From contig DVOE01000002.1 of assembly GCA_018713795.1 (NCBI GenBank), positions 1-40,602 on the forward strand: DNA of 40,602 nucleotides, in the 5' to 3' direction. Of the stretch, positions 9,361-18,109 are shown one piece after another. The DNA is from Candidatus Limadaptatus stercoripullorum. GTDB taxonomy: Bacteria > Bacillota > Clostridia > Christensenellales > CAG-917. Made by a program: the position numbers and the translations under genes. The notes below the pieces were generated by a model. It made no database searches. It saw nothing but the letters and a program-made list of their open reading frames with translations, and was not told the origin of the DNA. Positions within the stretch are counted from its first letter, which is position 1, and the number at the start of each line of letters is the position of its first letter.

Positions 9361-9412
9361 CCCGCGGCGGAACGCCGCTTTCGGGCGACACGCCCGAAAA
9401 AAACAAGCCGCC
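9361..9412. repeat. Duplicated double-hairpin segment, copy 1
   Basis: cCGCGGCGGAACGCCGCTTTCGGGCGACACGCCCGAAAAAAACAAGCCGCC, near-identical to 9541-9592, offset 180 bp. Confidence 0.9.
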
Positions 9413-9540
9413 TATAAAATGGCGGCTTGTCAAGCTGTATTCCTTCCCACCTTATTACACCCGTAGACTAGCTAAGGCGGCGCAAGCGCGAAGCGACGCG
9501 GAGCATTTGACGCCGCCGTGCGACGGCTCGCGGAGGGTGT

Positions 9541-9592
9541 ACCGCGGCGGAACGCCGCTTTCGGGCGAGACGCCCGAAAAAAACAAGCCGCC
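9541..9592. repeat. Duplicated double-hairpin segment, copy 2
   Basis: aCCGCGGCGGAACGCCGCTTTCGGGCGAGACGCCCGAAAAAAACAAGCCGCC. Confidence 0.9.
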
Positions 9593-9611
9593 TTTTCATA
9601 GGCGGCTTGTT
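9582..9611 (-). terminator. Terminator downstream of tRNA-Arg
   Basis: AACAAGCCGCC-ttttcata-GGCGGCTTGTT stem; the minus-strand transcript from the tRNA enters it immediately and continues into a T run (complement of AAAAAAA). Confidence 0.75.
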
Positions 9612-9688
9612 TGGTACACCCGGCAGGATTCGAACCTGTGACCTTCAGAATCGGAATCTGACACTCTATCCAACTGAGCTACGGGTGC
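9612..9688 (-). tRNA. tRNA-Arg (anticodon CCG), CCA encoded
   Basis: Minus strand GCACCCGTAGCTCAGTTGGATAGAGTGTCAGATTCCGATTCTGAAGGTCACAGGTTCGAATCCTGCCGGGTGTACCA; cloverleaf arms, TTCGAAT T-loop, anticodon loop TTCCGAT. Confidence 0.95.
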
Positions 9689-9755
9689 TCGGCGCGGATA
9701 TTATTCTATACATTTCCGCGCGGCTTGTCTACCGTTTTCCTCGGGCGGAGTTTGC

Positions 9756-11507
9756 TCAGCCGAGGCGGTGGCGATCGGTGATGGAGACGCTCGCCGTTTT
9801 CCCGGGGCTTTCGAGGTCGAGGATGACGATCTCGTTGGGCGCGTCGGCGCGCAGCCTGACGCCGGGGAGATAGAGCGTCTTCTGGGGTCCGACGCTCCAA
9901 TATCTGCCGAGATTGAATCCGTTGACCCAGACATACCCCTTGCCGAACCCGCGCATATCCACAAAGCAGTCCGCCTCGGGATCCGCCGAAAAACTGCCTC
10001 GGTAGAAGCGGTGTTTCTCCTCTCTGCCCGCGCTCCAATCAAGCCCCGAGAGGTCGTCCAAAGGAATGGTGGTGACCTCGAAGTCCATGAGCGTCTGATT
10101 GTTGAACATGACGGACTCTATCCCCTTCCGGTCGTAGAGGTGCTCACCGTAGTTCACCCTGCCGAGCGCGTCGACGAGGATGTCTATGCGGCTCCCCTTC
10201 TTGAGCCCCGCGAGCACCACCGAGAAATCGCACCCTCTCGTGCGCGTGCGGTCGAACACCTTTTTGAGGGCGCCGTCCACATAGAGATACGCCCTGTCGT
10301 GCACGCCCTTGAGCTTCAAAAATCCGGTGCCGTAGTCGCCGGGGAGCACGGTGGAATAGAGAATGAGCCCGAAATTCTGCCCGTAATACTCCATGCTTTC
10401 GGGAAGCGGCGAGCGGTGCACACTGCCTATCCTGCGGGCGTTCGCGAGCAGCCCCGCGCACTCCGTGAGCGCCACTTCTCCGATGTTTTGAAGTTTGGGC
10501 TCAGGCGGCAGATCAAGGGGTTTAATACCCTGTTTTTCGCAGAGCAACCGCCTGATCGCGTGATACGCGGGGGTGTAGCCGCCATATTCGCCGAGCGGCG
10601 CGCAATAGTCGTAGCTGGTCACCGTGGGGGTGTAGCGTGAGTAGAAATTCGCACCGGCGCCGAAACCGAAGTTTGTGCCGCCGTGAAACATATACATGTT
10701 GAAGCTCGCTCCCCTTTCGAGGAAGGATGCCATCGTCTTCGCCACCGACGAGGCGGGGCGGGTATGGTGTCTGCCGCGGAAACGGTCGAACCAGCCGCAC
10801 CAGAATTCCATGCACATCTCGGGGCCGTCCGGGCTGAAACTTTTGAGGGCGGAGAAGTTGCCTGCGGGGTTTGAGCCGAAGTTCGCCGTGACGAGCGCGC
10901 CGGGGGTGGTCCCGCCCGCGAGCATATAGCCGCAGGTGCCGTCCGAGGTGAACAGCAGCACCTCGACGCCGAGACTTATGAGCATCTCCTTCAAGGCGGC
11001 GAGATAACCTTTGTCGTTGCCGTAACTGCCGTACTCGTTCTCCACCTGCATTGCGATGACGGGACCGCCGCGCGTGCATTGCAGGGGCACGAGTTCGCTC
11101 ATCAGACGGGTCATGAACCGCCCGACCTTTTCGAGGTAGGCGGGATGATTCACCCTGAGGCGCATGTTTTTGTCCGCGAGCAGCCACGCGGGCAGCCCGC
11201 CGAGATCCCATTCCGCGCAGATATAGGGGCCCGGGCGCACGATGACATTGAGCCCGAGCTCACCCGCCGTGCGGACGAATCCCGCGACATCGAGGTCGCC
11301 CGAAAAGTCGAACTCCCCTTCGCGGGGCTCGTGCATGTTCCAGCACACATAGGTCTCCACAGTGTTGAACCCGCAGGCTTTGAGTTTCATGAGCCTGTCC
11401 CGCCAATACTCGTGCGGGACGCGGAAATAATGTATCGCGCCCGAATAGACCTTATACTCTTTGCCGTCGGCGTAAAACGCGCCGCCTTTGACCTCAAATG
11501 TCCGCAT
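9756..11507 (-). CDS. Glycoside hydrolase family 35 beta-galactosidase
   Basis: YSGAIHYFRVPHEYWRDRLMKLKACGFNTVETYVCWNMHEPREGEFDFSG, RPGPYICAEWDLGGLPAWL, VENEYGSYGND, MYMFHGGTNFGFGAGANF, TSYDYCAPLGEYG. Confidence 0.96.
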   Translation of the reverse strand: MRTFEVKGGAFYADGKEYKVYSGAIHYFRVPHEYWRDRLMKLKACGFNTVETYVCWNMHEPREGEFDFSGDLDVAGFVRTAGELGLNVIVRPGPYICAEWDLGGLPAWLLADKNMRLRVNHPAYLEKVGRFMTRLMSELVPLQCTRGGPVIAMQVENEYGSYGNDKGYLAALKEMLISLGVEVLLFTSDGTCGYMLAGGTTPGALVTANFGSNPAGNFSALKSFSPDGPEMCMEFWCGWFDRFRGRHHTRPASSVAKTMASFLERGASFNMYMFHGGTNFGFGAGANFYSRYTPTVTSYDYCAPLGEYGGYTPAYHAIRRLLCEKQGIKPLDLPPEPKLQNIGEVALTECAGLLANARRIGSVHRSPLPESMEYYGQNFGLILYSTVLPGDYGTGFLKLKGVHDRAYLYVDGALKKVFDRTRTRGCDFSVVLAGLKKGSRIDILVDALGRVNYGEHLYDRKGIESVMFNNQTLMDFEVTTIPLDDLSGLDWSAGREEKHRFYRGSFSADPEADCFVDMRGFGKGYVWVNGFNLGRYWSVGPQKTLYLPGVRLRADAPNEIVILDLESPGKTASVSITDRHRLG

Positions 11508-11584
11508 ACCGTCTCCTCTGCCCGTCCGAAGCGGGCAACTTTGCGGCGCGCCGCAGGCGAGGTCGCCTGCGGCGCGCGGATGAC

Positions 11585-13597
11585 TTATTTTGTTTCGGGA
11601 CCGTCCTCCGAAGGCAGGTCGCTCCCCGCCTCGGGCGGAGCGTCGTCCGTGAGCTTTTCGGGAGCGTCTTCTTCCGCTTCGTCCGGCGTTTCGGGAATCG
11701 GGGTGGCCTCCGGGAGTTCCGCTTCCGCGATCTCATCGCCGCTTTCGCTGCCCTCGGTGAGCGTCCTCTTGAGCACCAGGCTGCCGTCCTCGGCGAGCAC
11801 GCTCTCGTTCTCATCCAGCTCGTCGAGGTTGGTCGCCTTAGACTCCAGCTCGGCGATGAGTTCGGCGTGCTTCTTACGCGTGAGCGGATAGAAGCAAAGC
11901 AGTATGATCATGAGCACTATGCTCCCCGCCGTCAGCAGGAAGCAGGCGTTGAACCACTCGTTCGCAAGGGCGTGGGTCTCGGCGCTGACGATGGTGGTCG
12001 GGTCGATGGCGGCGCCTTCGGCGATCTGCCCGACCGCCTCGGAGATGTCGTTCGAGATCTGAGCGGGCTCGAAACCTATCGCGTTCTGCCACAGCCAGGA
12101 GGCGAGCATCGCGATCTGCGAGAAGACGCCGGGGATGGTGAAGATGAAGTTCTGCAGGTGCCCCTCGTAGCGTTTTCCGGTGCGCGCCTGCTGCCAGTCC
12201 GCGATCTCGCCGAGCATGACGGGAATGAGGAGGTAGGTGGGATTGCACTGCGCGATGAAGAAGAGGAGGGTGAGCACCACCGCGGACACGGTGCCTTGCG
12301 GGATGTTCTCTATGCCGACAAACCCCAGCGCGCCGCACACCACCAACGAAAGCGAGCTGAACACGATGATGATGACATTCTTGTTGAGCTTTCTCGTGAC
12401 GATGGGCAGGAGCAGCATAGCCACTGTGCTCGCGAAGCCTATGACGGTGTTCGCGACGCCCATGATATCCAGCGCGACGGTGACATCCGCCGAGTAACGC
12501 AGCTGAAGGATGAGCGGACGGAACTGCACCCAGAATTCGCGGAGCGACCCCACGATGAGCGCGAAGAAGAGGATCATGAGGGGTTTGTTCTTGAACAGAG
12601 AGAAGAAATCCTTGACCCCCTGATATTTGTTCCGCGCCGGCATCGCGGGCGCGGCTGCCGCCGCGGCGGCAGCGGTCTCACCACCCGGCACCGCATTGCC
12701 GAGGAAGGGCTCTTCGGCGCTCGCGGGAGTCTCGGCGGCGACCATGCCTTCGAAGGTGAGTTCGCCTTCACGGGCACCGTCATCCGCAAGGGGCGCGGCG
12801 CCTTCCGCCGCTTCCTCCGCCGCGGGCGGAGCGGTCTCGCCCTCGGGCGGGACATCCGAAAAGTCGGTCTTGACCTCAAAGCCGTCGGGAGCGGTCTCGA
12901 TCTCGTACACCCTCTCCTTGACCTTGATGATGAACATTATGCAGATGGTGCCGAGCACGACCGCGATGAGCCCGAGCACTCGCATCGCCATGAACTCGCC
13001 CTGCCCGTTCTCGATGAACGCCGAGCGGATGGGTCCGACGATGAGGTTCATTATGGTGGGCGCGAACCCGACCAGCAGCCCGACGGGAGTCATGATGTCC
13101 GCCCTCTCCTGGGAGTTGGGGGTGATGACATTGGGCATGGTCTGGTACATGTTGTTGGAGAAGGTGGCTATGGCTATGAGCGGCACGCAGCTGATGTAGA
13201 CATAGGCGATCTTGCCCTCCTCCGTATAGCCCTGCGGCACCCACATTGCAAGCATGGTGAACAGCGCGAACGCGGGCAGCGAGAAGAGGATGTACGGCTT
13301 GTAGCGCCCCCACTTGGTGCGCTTCTTCTCCATGGCGTTGGCGGCGAGCGGCGTCAGGATGGACGCGAGCAGCGTGCCGATTATGTACACGATGTAGCCG
13401 TGCAGCGATGAAACGCCGTAGAAGTACGGGATCTGCGTCACCGTGACGACGAGCATCATGGTGTTGTAGATCCAGCTGTTGCCGAGCGCGTAAATGCCGA
13501 ACGCACCCGCCTCCTTGAGCGTGAGGAACCTGCCGGGAAGCGGCTTGTCCCACATAGATTTCAGGGTGTTAAAGAGCTTTTTGAGTTTTTCCTTCAT
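11585..13597 (-). CDS. GPH-family (MFS) transporter with large low-complexity loop and tail
   Basis: EAGAFGIYALGNSWIYNTMMLVVTVTQIPYFYGVSS; many TM segments; acidic/Ala-rich insertion in the middle. Confidence 0.85.
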   Translation of the reverse strand: MKEKLKKLFNTLKSMWDKPLPGRFLTLKEAGAFGIYALGNSWIYNTMMLVVTVTQIPYFYGVSSLHGYIVYIIGTLLASILTPLAANAMEKKRTKWGRYKPYILFSLPAFALFTMLAMWVPQGYTEEGKIAYVYISCVPLIAIATFSNNMYQTMPNVITPNSQERADIMTPVGLLVGFAPTIMNLIVGPIRSAFIENGQGEFMAMRVLGLIAVVLGTICIMFIIKVKERVYEIETAPDGFEVKTDFSDVPPEGETAPPAAEEAAEGAAPLADDGAREGELTFEGMVAAETPASAEEPFLGNAVPGGETAAAAAAAAPAMPARNKYQGVKDFFSLFKNKPLMILFFALIVGSLREFWVQFRPLILQLRYSADVTVALDIMGVANTVIGFASTVAMLLLPIVTRKLNKNVIIIVFSSLSLVVCGALGFVGIENIPQGTVSAVVLTLLFFIAQCNPTYLLIPVMLGEIADWQQARTGKRYEGHLQNFIFTIPGVFSQIAMLASWLWQNAIGFEPAQISNDISEAVGQIAEGAAIDPTTIVSAETHALANEWFNACFLLTAGSIVLMIILLCFYPLTRKKHAELIAELESKATNLDELDENESVLAEDGSLVLKRTLTEGSESGDEIAEAELPEATPIPETPDEAEEDAPEKLTDDAPPEAGSDLPSEDGPETK

Positions 13598-13635
13598 TCG
13601 CCCGAAATCCTCCTTTATTCAGTCGTTTTGCGCAG

Positions 13636-15219
13636 TTAATGCCACTTTTTGAGCAAGACTTTGCCGGGACGCGCGCCCGTGAGGACGCCGTCGCGCACCA
13701 CTTCGGTGCCGGCGATATACACCCGCTTTATGCCCTCCGGGGTGAAGTCGGGGACGGCGGGATCCACCTTGAACCCGTCCTCGTCGAAGACGGTGATGTC
13801 GGCGGCGTAGCCTTCGGTCAGCACTCCGCGCCCCTTGATGCCGAAGCGTTCCGCCGTCGCGCCCGTCATCTTGCGGACTATCTTTTCGGTCGCGATGCCG
13901 TACTCTTTTGCACGCACGAAGAAGTAGGGGAAGCCTTGGAAAGCCGCTCCGTTCTGCGTGCCCGCCTCTTCCACCCAGGCGTCGGTCATGAACACCGAAA
14001 GGTCGTCCTCCATGAGCCGTCTTATGATGTCTTCGCTGTAGTACTTGCCGAGATACAACCTGCCCTGCCCGTCGCTGAGGTCGACGAGTTTGATGTACAT
14101 ATCGAAGGGAGACAGCCCCTCTTCGCGGGCACAGTCGGCGACCGTCCTGCCCTCGTACTTCTTGTGGGCGGGATCGGGAGAGATGTAAGCCACGGTGAGG
14201 TCGTCGAATTCTATGCCGAGCGCCGCCTTGGTGAGGTTGGTCATGAGTTTCAGGCGGAACATGTTGAAGGGCTTCTTCCTCTCCTCCTTCGGGAGCGCCA
14301 TATACCACGGCGGCAGCACCACCGTGATGACGGACGCGCCGTAGGTGAAGGAGTAGTTGTCGTAAGCGATGTCGTAGCCCTCTTTCCGCAGGGCGTGGAA
14401 CTTCGCGAGCATCCTGTCCGCGCTCTTCCACGAAGTCTTGCCCACGAAGATGAGGTGGGAGTACTCCGTCCTGACGCCGCTCTCTTTCATGATGCCGACC
14501 ACCTCGTCGAGGGCGAGTTCGATATGCGGCTTGGAGAGCAGCGGATAGCCGAGAGCGACCTTGCTGCACGCGCGGGGATGCACGGTGAGGATGCCGTCAT
14601 ACTTCGCGATGAGCTTTGCGAACGCGATGAGTTCGTCGCGCTTTGCGTAGATGCCGGGCTCGTACATGAAGCCGAAGGAGCCGCCGAACGCGCCGCCGCT
14701 CATCGCCTCGTCCACGAGTTCCATCTCCGCCTCTATCTGCGCGGGAGTGAGCGGACGAGGGGAGTAGCCGGAAATGCTTATCCTGGTCGTCCCTTGTCCC
14801 ACGAGTGGCACGAGATTGAGCATGAGCCGCCCTTCCGCGCGCCGTTTGAACTCGGCAAAAGAGCCCGGCTGCACCGCGCGGAAAAGCCCGCCGCCCACCT
14901 TGTCGCGGTAAGGAGAGGTCTCCGAGACCCCGAAAGGCGAAAAGCCGCAATTGCCCGTTATCTGAGTGGTGATGCCCTGCCTGAGGAAGGGGGCGTAAAA
15001 CATCTCCGCGTCATCGCGGTCGTAGAAAAAGTCGTTGTGGGAATGGGCGTCTATGAACCCCGGCGCGACGACGAGCCCGGTGCAGTCGACCACGGTGTCC
15101 GCCTCTCTTGAGCACTCCCCGACTTCGGTGATGATCCCGCCTTCGACGAAGACATCGCCGAGATAAGCGGGGGCGCCGGTGCCGTCGATTATCCTGCCGC
15201 CTTTGAAAAGTATGCTCAT
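13636..15219 (-). CDS. N-acyl-D-amino-acid deacylase / D-aminoacylase-like amidohydrolase
   Basis: MSILFKGGRIIDGTGAPAYLGDVFVEGGIITEVG, VAPGFIDAHSHNDFF, ITTQITGNCGFSP, AADITVFD; start trimmed to ATG 15219. Confidence 0.9.
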   Translation of the reverse strand: MSILFKGGRIIDGTGAPAYLGDVFVEGGIITEVGECSREADTVVDCTGLVVAPGFIDAHSHNDFFYDRDDAEMFYAPFLRQGITTQITGNCGFSPFGVSETSPYRDKVGGGLFRAVQPGSFAEFKRRAEGRLMLNLVPLVGQGTTRISISGYSPRPLTPAQIEAEMELVDEAMSGGAFGGSFGFMYEPGIYAKRDELIAFAKLIAKYDGILTVHPRACSKVALGYPLLSKPHIELALDEVVGIMKESGVRTEYSHLIFVGKTSWKSADRMLAKFHALRKEGYDIAYDNYSFTYGASVITVVLPPWYMALPKEERKKPFNMFRLKLMTNLTKAALGIEFDDLTVAYISPDPAHKKYEGRTVADCAREEGLSPFDMYIKLVDLSDGQGRLYLGKYYSEDIIRRLMEDDLSVFMTDAWVEEAGTQNGAAFQGFPYFFVRAKEYGIATEKIVRKMTGATAERFGIKGRGVLTEGYAADITVFDEDGFKVDPAVPDFTPEGIKRVYIAGTEVVRDGVLTGARPGKVLLKKWH

Positions 15220-15428
15220 ATTCCCCTCTTCGCATGGCGCGCACGCGCGCGCCCGATACAACAATGATAACACCCGCCCCGCCGAAAAGCAAGCCGCATT
15301 TTCCCGCTCGGCAGGCAAAAAAAGGCGGCCCCGGGATATGAAGCGGACCGCCCGCGGGCGCGCCGCCCCTTTTCGCGCCGCCGGCGCCCTCGCCCCCAAG
15401 CCCCGCCGCGCGAGTCGCCTTCCCGCGC

Positions 15429-15457
15429 TTGACATGCGGTGGCACTAAGTGTAATAT
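15429..15457 (+). promoter_or_regulatory. Putative sigma70-type promoter
   Basis: TTGACA (15429-15434), 17 bp, TAATAT (15452-15457), then GGGGGAG SD before ATG 15496. Confidence 0.6.
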
Positions 15458-15495
15458 AATGTCAATATCCGTACACACGGGGGAGTTTGTTCAAT

Positions 15496-16362
15496 ATGTA
15501 CGACATCATCATCAACCCACTCGGCGGAAAGGGTAAGAGCCTCAAAGCGCTCACCGTCGCCGAAAAAATGCTGAAAGCCGCCGGCGCCGAGTACGCCGTG
15601 CACAACACCGAATACGCCGGGCACGCCACCGAGCTCGCCCGCGAATTGTCCGGAAAACCCGACGCCAAGATCCTCGTCTTCGGCGGGGACGGCTCCTTCA
15701 ACGAGGTGCTGAACGGCATCACCGACTTCGACAATGTCACGCTGGGCATCGTCCCCTGCGGCACCGGCAACGACTTCGTCCGCGCCTCCGGGCACCCCAA
15801 GAAAGTCAAGGACGCCATCGAACTCATCCTGAAGGGCAACACAGGCTATATCGACTATATCGATGTCGGCTCCCGCCGCTGTCTCAATGTCGCGGGCGCG
15901 GGCATGGATGTGGATGTGCTCCTCCGCTACGCCGAGATGAAAGCCTTCCGCGGCAAGCTCAAGTACTACGCCGCCCTCTTCGACACCCTCATCCATGTCA
16001 AATGGCACAAGCTCCGCCTCACCATAGACGGCAAGACCATGGACAAGAGCGTGTTTATGATCGGCGTCGGCAACGGCACCTGCATAGGCGGCGGCATGCC
16101 CATCTGCCCCGACGCCAAAGTCGACGACGGGCTCCTCTCGGTCGTCATCGTCAACGAGATGAAAAAGAGCCGCATCCCCGTCGAGCTCCCCGGCTTCCTC
16201 TCCGGAAAACATGTCAAGAAGGACTACACCGAGGTCTACTCCGCCAAGGAAGTCACCGTAGAAGTGCTCGACGACGGCAAGATCGAACTCGACGGCGAAG
16301 TCATCGACGACAAGATCCTCGAATGCAAAGTCGTCCATAATGTGCTGAAAGTGTACCGTTGA
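15496..16362 (+). CDS. Diacylglycerol kinase family lipid kinase (YegS/DgkB-like)
   Basis: IINPLGGKGKSLKAL, VFGGDGSFNEVLNGI, LGIVPCGTGNDFVRA; ATG 15496 preferred over the TTG at 15487. Confidence 0.92.
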   Translation: MYDIIINPLGGKGKSLKALTVAEKMLKAAGAEYAVHNTEYAGHATELARELSGKPDAKILVFGGDGSFNEVLNGITDFDNVTLGIVPCGTGNDFVRASGHPKKVKDAIELILKGNTGYIDYIDVGSRRCLNVAGAGMDVDVLLRYAEMKAFRGKLKYYAALFDTLIHVKWHKLRLTIDGKTMDKSVFMIGVGNGTCIGGGMPICPDAKVDDGLLSVVIVNEMKKSRIPVELPGFLSGKHVKKDYTEVYSAKEVTVEVLDDGKIELDGEVIDDKILECKVVHNVLKVYR

Positions 16363-16527
16363 ACCCCGCTTTCGGTCAAAACCCCGAAAACCACCGCATA
16401 CGGCGGGGCGCAAAATCACACCATGCCGCAATGCGCGGAGACAACACCAAACCGCACAAAACACCCCTCGCGGTAGCAACACAAAATCGCACAAACCCGC
16501 GAAAAACAACACCGAACTATCACACAC

Positions 16528-16556
16528 AAAAGCGCGCCCGCAAGCGCGCTTTTTTT
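16528..16556. terminator. Bidirectional terminator between convergent genes
   Basis: AAAAGCGCGC-ccgcaa-GCGCGCTTTTTTT. Confidence 0.8.
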
Positions 16557-16580
16557 GTGCTCACAGCTCCTCGGACGCCG

Positions 16581-17648
16581 TCAAACGACAACCGTCCCGT
16601 CCGAGCACTCTACCTCTGTGAACGGACAGCCTCGATTCCATTCCGTGCCCTTCTCAATCGCGCGCCATTTCTCCGTCTTTCCCTCGAAAGTTACAGAGGC
16701 AAGAATGTCGCAATCCGAGAAGGCATAGTCCCCTATGCTCGTCACGCTGTCAGGTATGATGACCGAGGTGAGAGAGGTGCAATACTCAAAGGCAGAGCCG
16801 TATATAACCTTTGTCGAAGCATTGATGTCGACCGAAGTTATCGTCTCGTCTTTTGCCTTAATGAGCACCACATACTGATTTTCGTCGTTCCCGAGATAGA
16901 GTGCATTGTCATATTCATTGTATTGCAAATTGTCGCAGCCCTCGAACGCATAGATCCCTATGCTCGTCACGCCATTCCCGATGGTGACGGAGGTGAGAGA
17001 GGTGCAACCCGAGAACGCGCCGCCCCCTATGCTCGTCACGCTGTCCGGGATGGTGATCGAGGTGAGAGAGTCGCAACTATAGAAGGCATAGTTCCCTATG
17101 CTCGTCACACCGTTCGGGATGGTGACAGAGGTGAGAGAGTCGCAACCCGAGAAGGCATAGTCCCCTATGCTCGTCACGCCGTTCGGGATGGTGACCGAGG
17201 TGAGAGAGGTGCAACTCGAGAACGCGCCGCCCCCTATGCTCGTCACGCTGTTCCCGATGGTGACAGAGGTGAGAGAGTCGCAATAAATAAAGGTGTCGTC
17301 GTCTATGCTCGTCACCGGCAAGCCTTCATATGTCTCGGGGATAACAACGACGGTGGGAGTCCCCTCATAACCGGTCACGGAATAGCTGCCACCGATATTC
17401 GTAAAAACGATCCCGTCGGGAGAAGTAACCACACTGCCGACATCTCCGCCAAGACCATCATCGCCCGGCGTCGTGGTGTCGCCCGGGGTTTGCGAGCCGC
17501 CGCCTCCGCCATTGCCGGGGAGCTGAGTGCCACCGGGTATTTGCGTACCGCCCTGCTCTTTGGAGCCCGGATCGCAAGCGGCAAGAACGCCGATAAGCAG
17601 CGCCGCGATGAGCACCGCGCATATCAGCAAAAATGTCTTCCTCTTCAT
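16581..17648 (-). CDS. BspA-type leucine-rich-repeat lipoprotein
   Basis: Signal peptide/lipobox MKRKTFLLICAVLIAALLIGVLAAC; repeated SLTSVTIPNGVTSIGDYAFSGCD LRR_5 units; Gly/Pro/Thr linker; start trimmed to ATG 17648. Confidence 0.9.
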   Translation of the reverse strand: MKRKTFLLICAVLIAALLIGVLAACDPGSKEQGGTQIPGGTQLPGNGGGGGSQTPGDTTTPGDDGLGGDVGSVVTSPDGIVFTNIGGSYSVTGYEGTPTVVVIPETYEGLPVTSIDDDTFIYCDSLTSVTIGNSVTSIGGGAFSSCTSLTSVTIPNGVTSIGDYAFSGCDSLTSVTIPNGVTSIGNYAFYSCDSLTSITIPDSVTSIGGGAFSGCTSLTSVTIGNGVTSIGIYAFEGCDNLQYNEYDNALYLGNDENQYVVLIKAKDETITSVDINASTKVIYGSAFEYCTSLTSVIIPDSVTSIGDYAFSDCDILASVTFEGKTEKWRAIEKGTEWNRGCPFTEVECSDGTVVV

Positions 17649-17743
17649 CTTCCCCTCCCGCGGCAATATCGCCGCACCAATATATTTATGATTATAATCC
17701 ACCCTTTCCCCCGTCCTGTCAAGCTTTTCTATGTTTTTATGAT

Positions 17744-17804
17744 AAGGAGTGCATTCCGCCGCATGAATCTTTGTTTCTATCCTCATCAGCCAAGTAGGAA
17801 CGGG
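17744..17804 (+). repeat. Degenerate copy of the GAAGGAG/GCCAA..TAGGGACGGG composite repeat
   Basis: AAGGAGTGCATTCCGCCGCATGAAtctttgtttcTATCCTCATCAGCCAAGTAGGAACGGG aligns to 8641-8702. Confidence 0.65.
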
Positions 17805-17811
17805 TAAGACC

Positions 17812-17923
17812 GCGATATTTCGATGAAGAACAAGAAAGCGCCTCCCGAACGGACGCGCCGTGTACTTGTCGTACATAAGCGGTCGGGCGGGAGGCGCTGA
17901 CGCAGTTATTCGCGAAATAGCGC
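17812..17923 (+). repeat. Covarying palindromic element, copy A
   Basis: Outer GCGATATTTCG/CGAAATAGCGC; inner AGCGCCTCCCG (17837-17847)/CGGGAGGCGCT (17888-17898); apical GTGTACTTGTCGTACATAAG. Confidence 0.95.
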
Positions 17924-17982
17924 AAGGACATTTCCCCCTCCTAATCATGAACGGGTAAGACCGCGATATTTCGCTTCACTTC

Positions 17983-18109
17983 ACTAAACGCCGATATTTG
18001 GATGAAGAGCGCGAAAGCCCCGCATATCCGGACGCGCGGTGTACTTTCGTACATAAGCGGTCGGAGATGCGGGGCTGACAAAGCTATTCGCCAAATAACG
18101 GCGTTTAGT
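17983..18109 (+). repeat. Covarying palindromic element, copy B (right end overlaps gapA stop codon)
   Basis: Outer ACTAAACGCCGATATTTGG/CCAAATAACGGCGTTTAGT; inner AGCCCCGCAT (18016-18025)/ATGCGGGGCT (18067-18076); apical GTGTACTTTCGTACATAAG. Confidence 0.95.

Noticed and set aside
16950-17285. 69-bp tandem DNA repeats as an independent repeat element
   Set aside because: Explained by LRR units of the lipoprotein.
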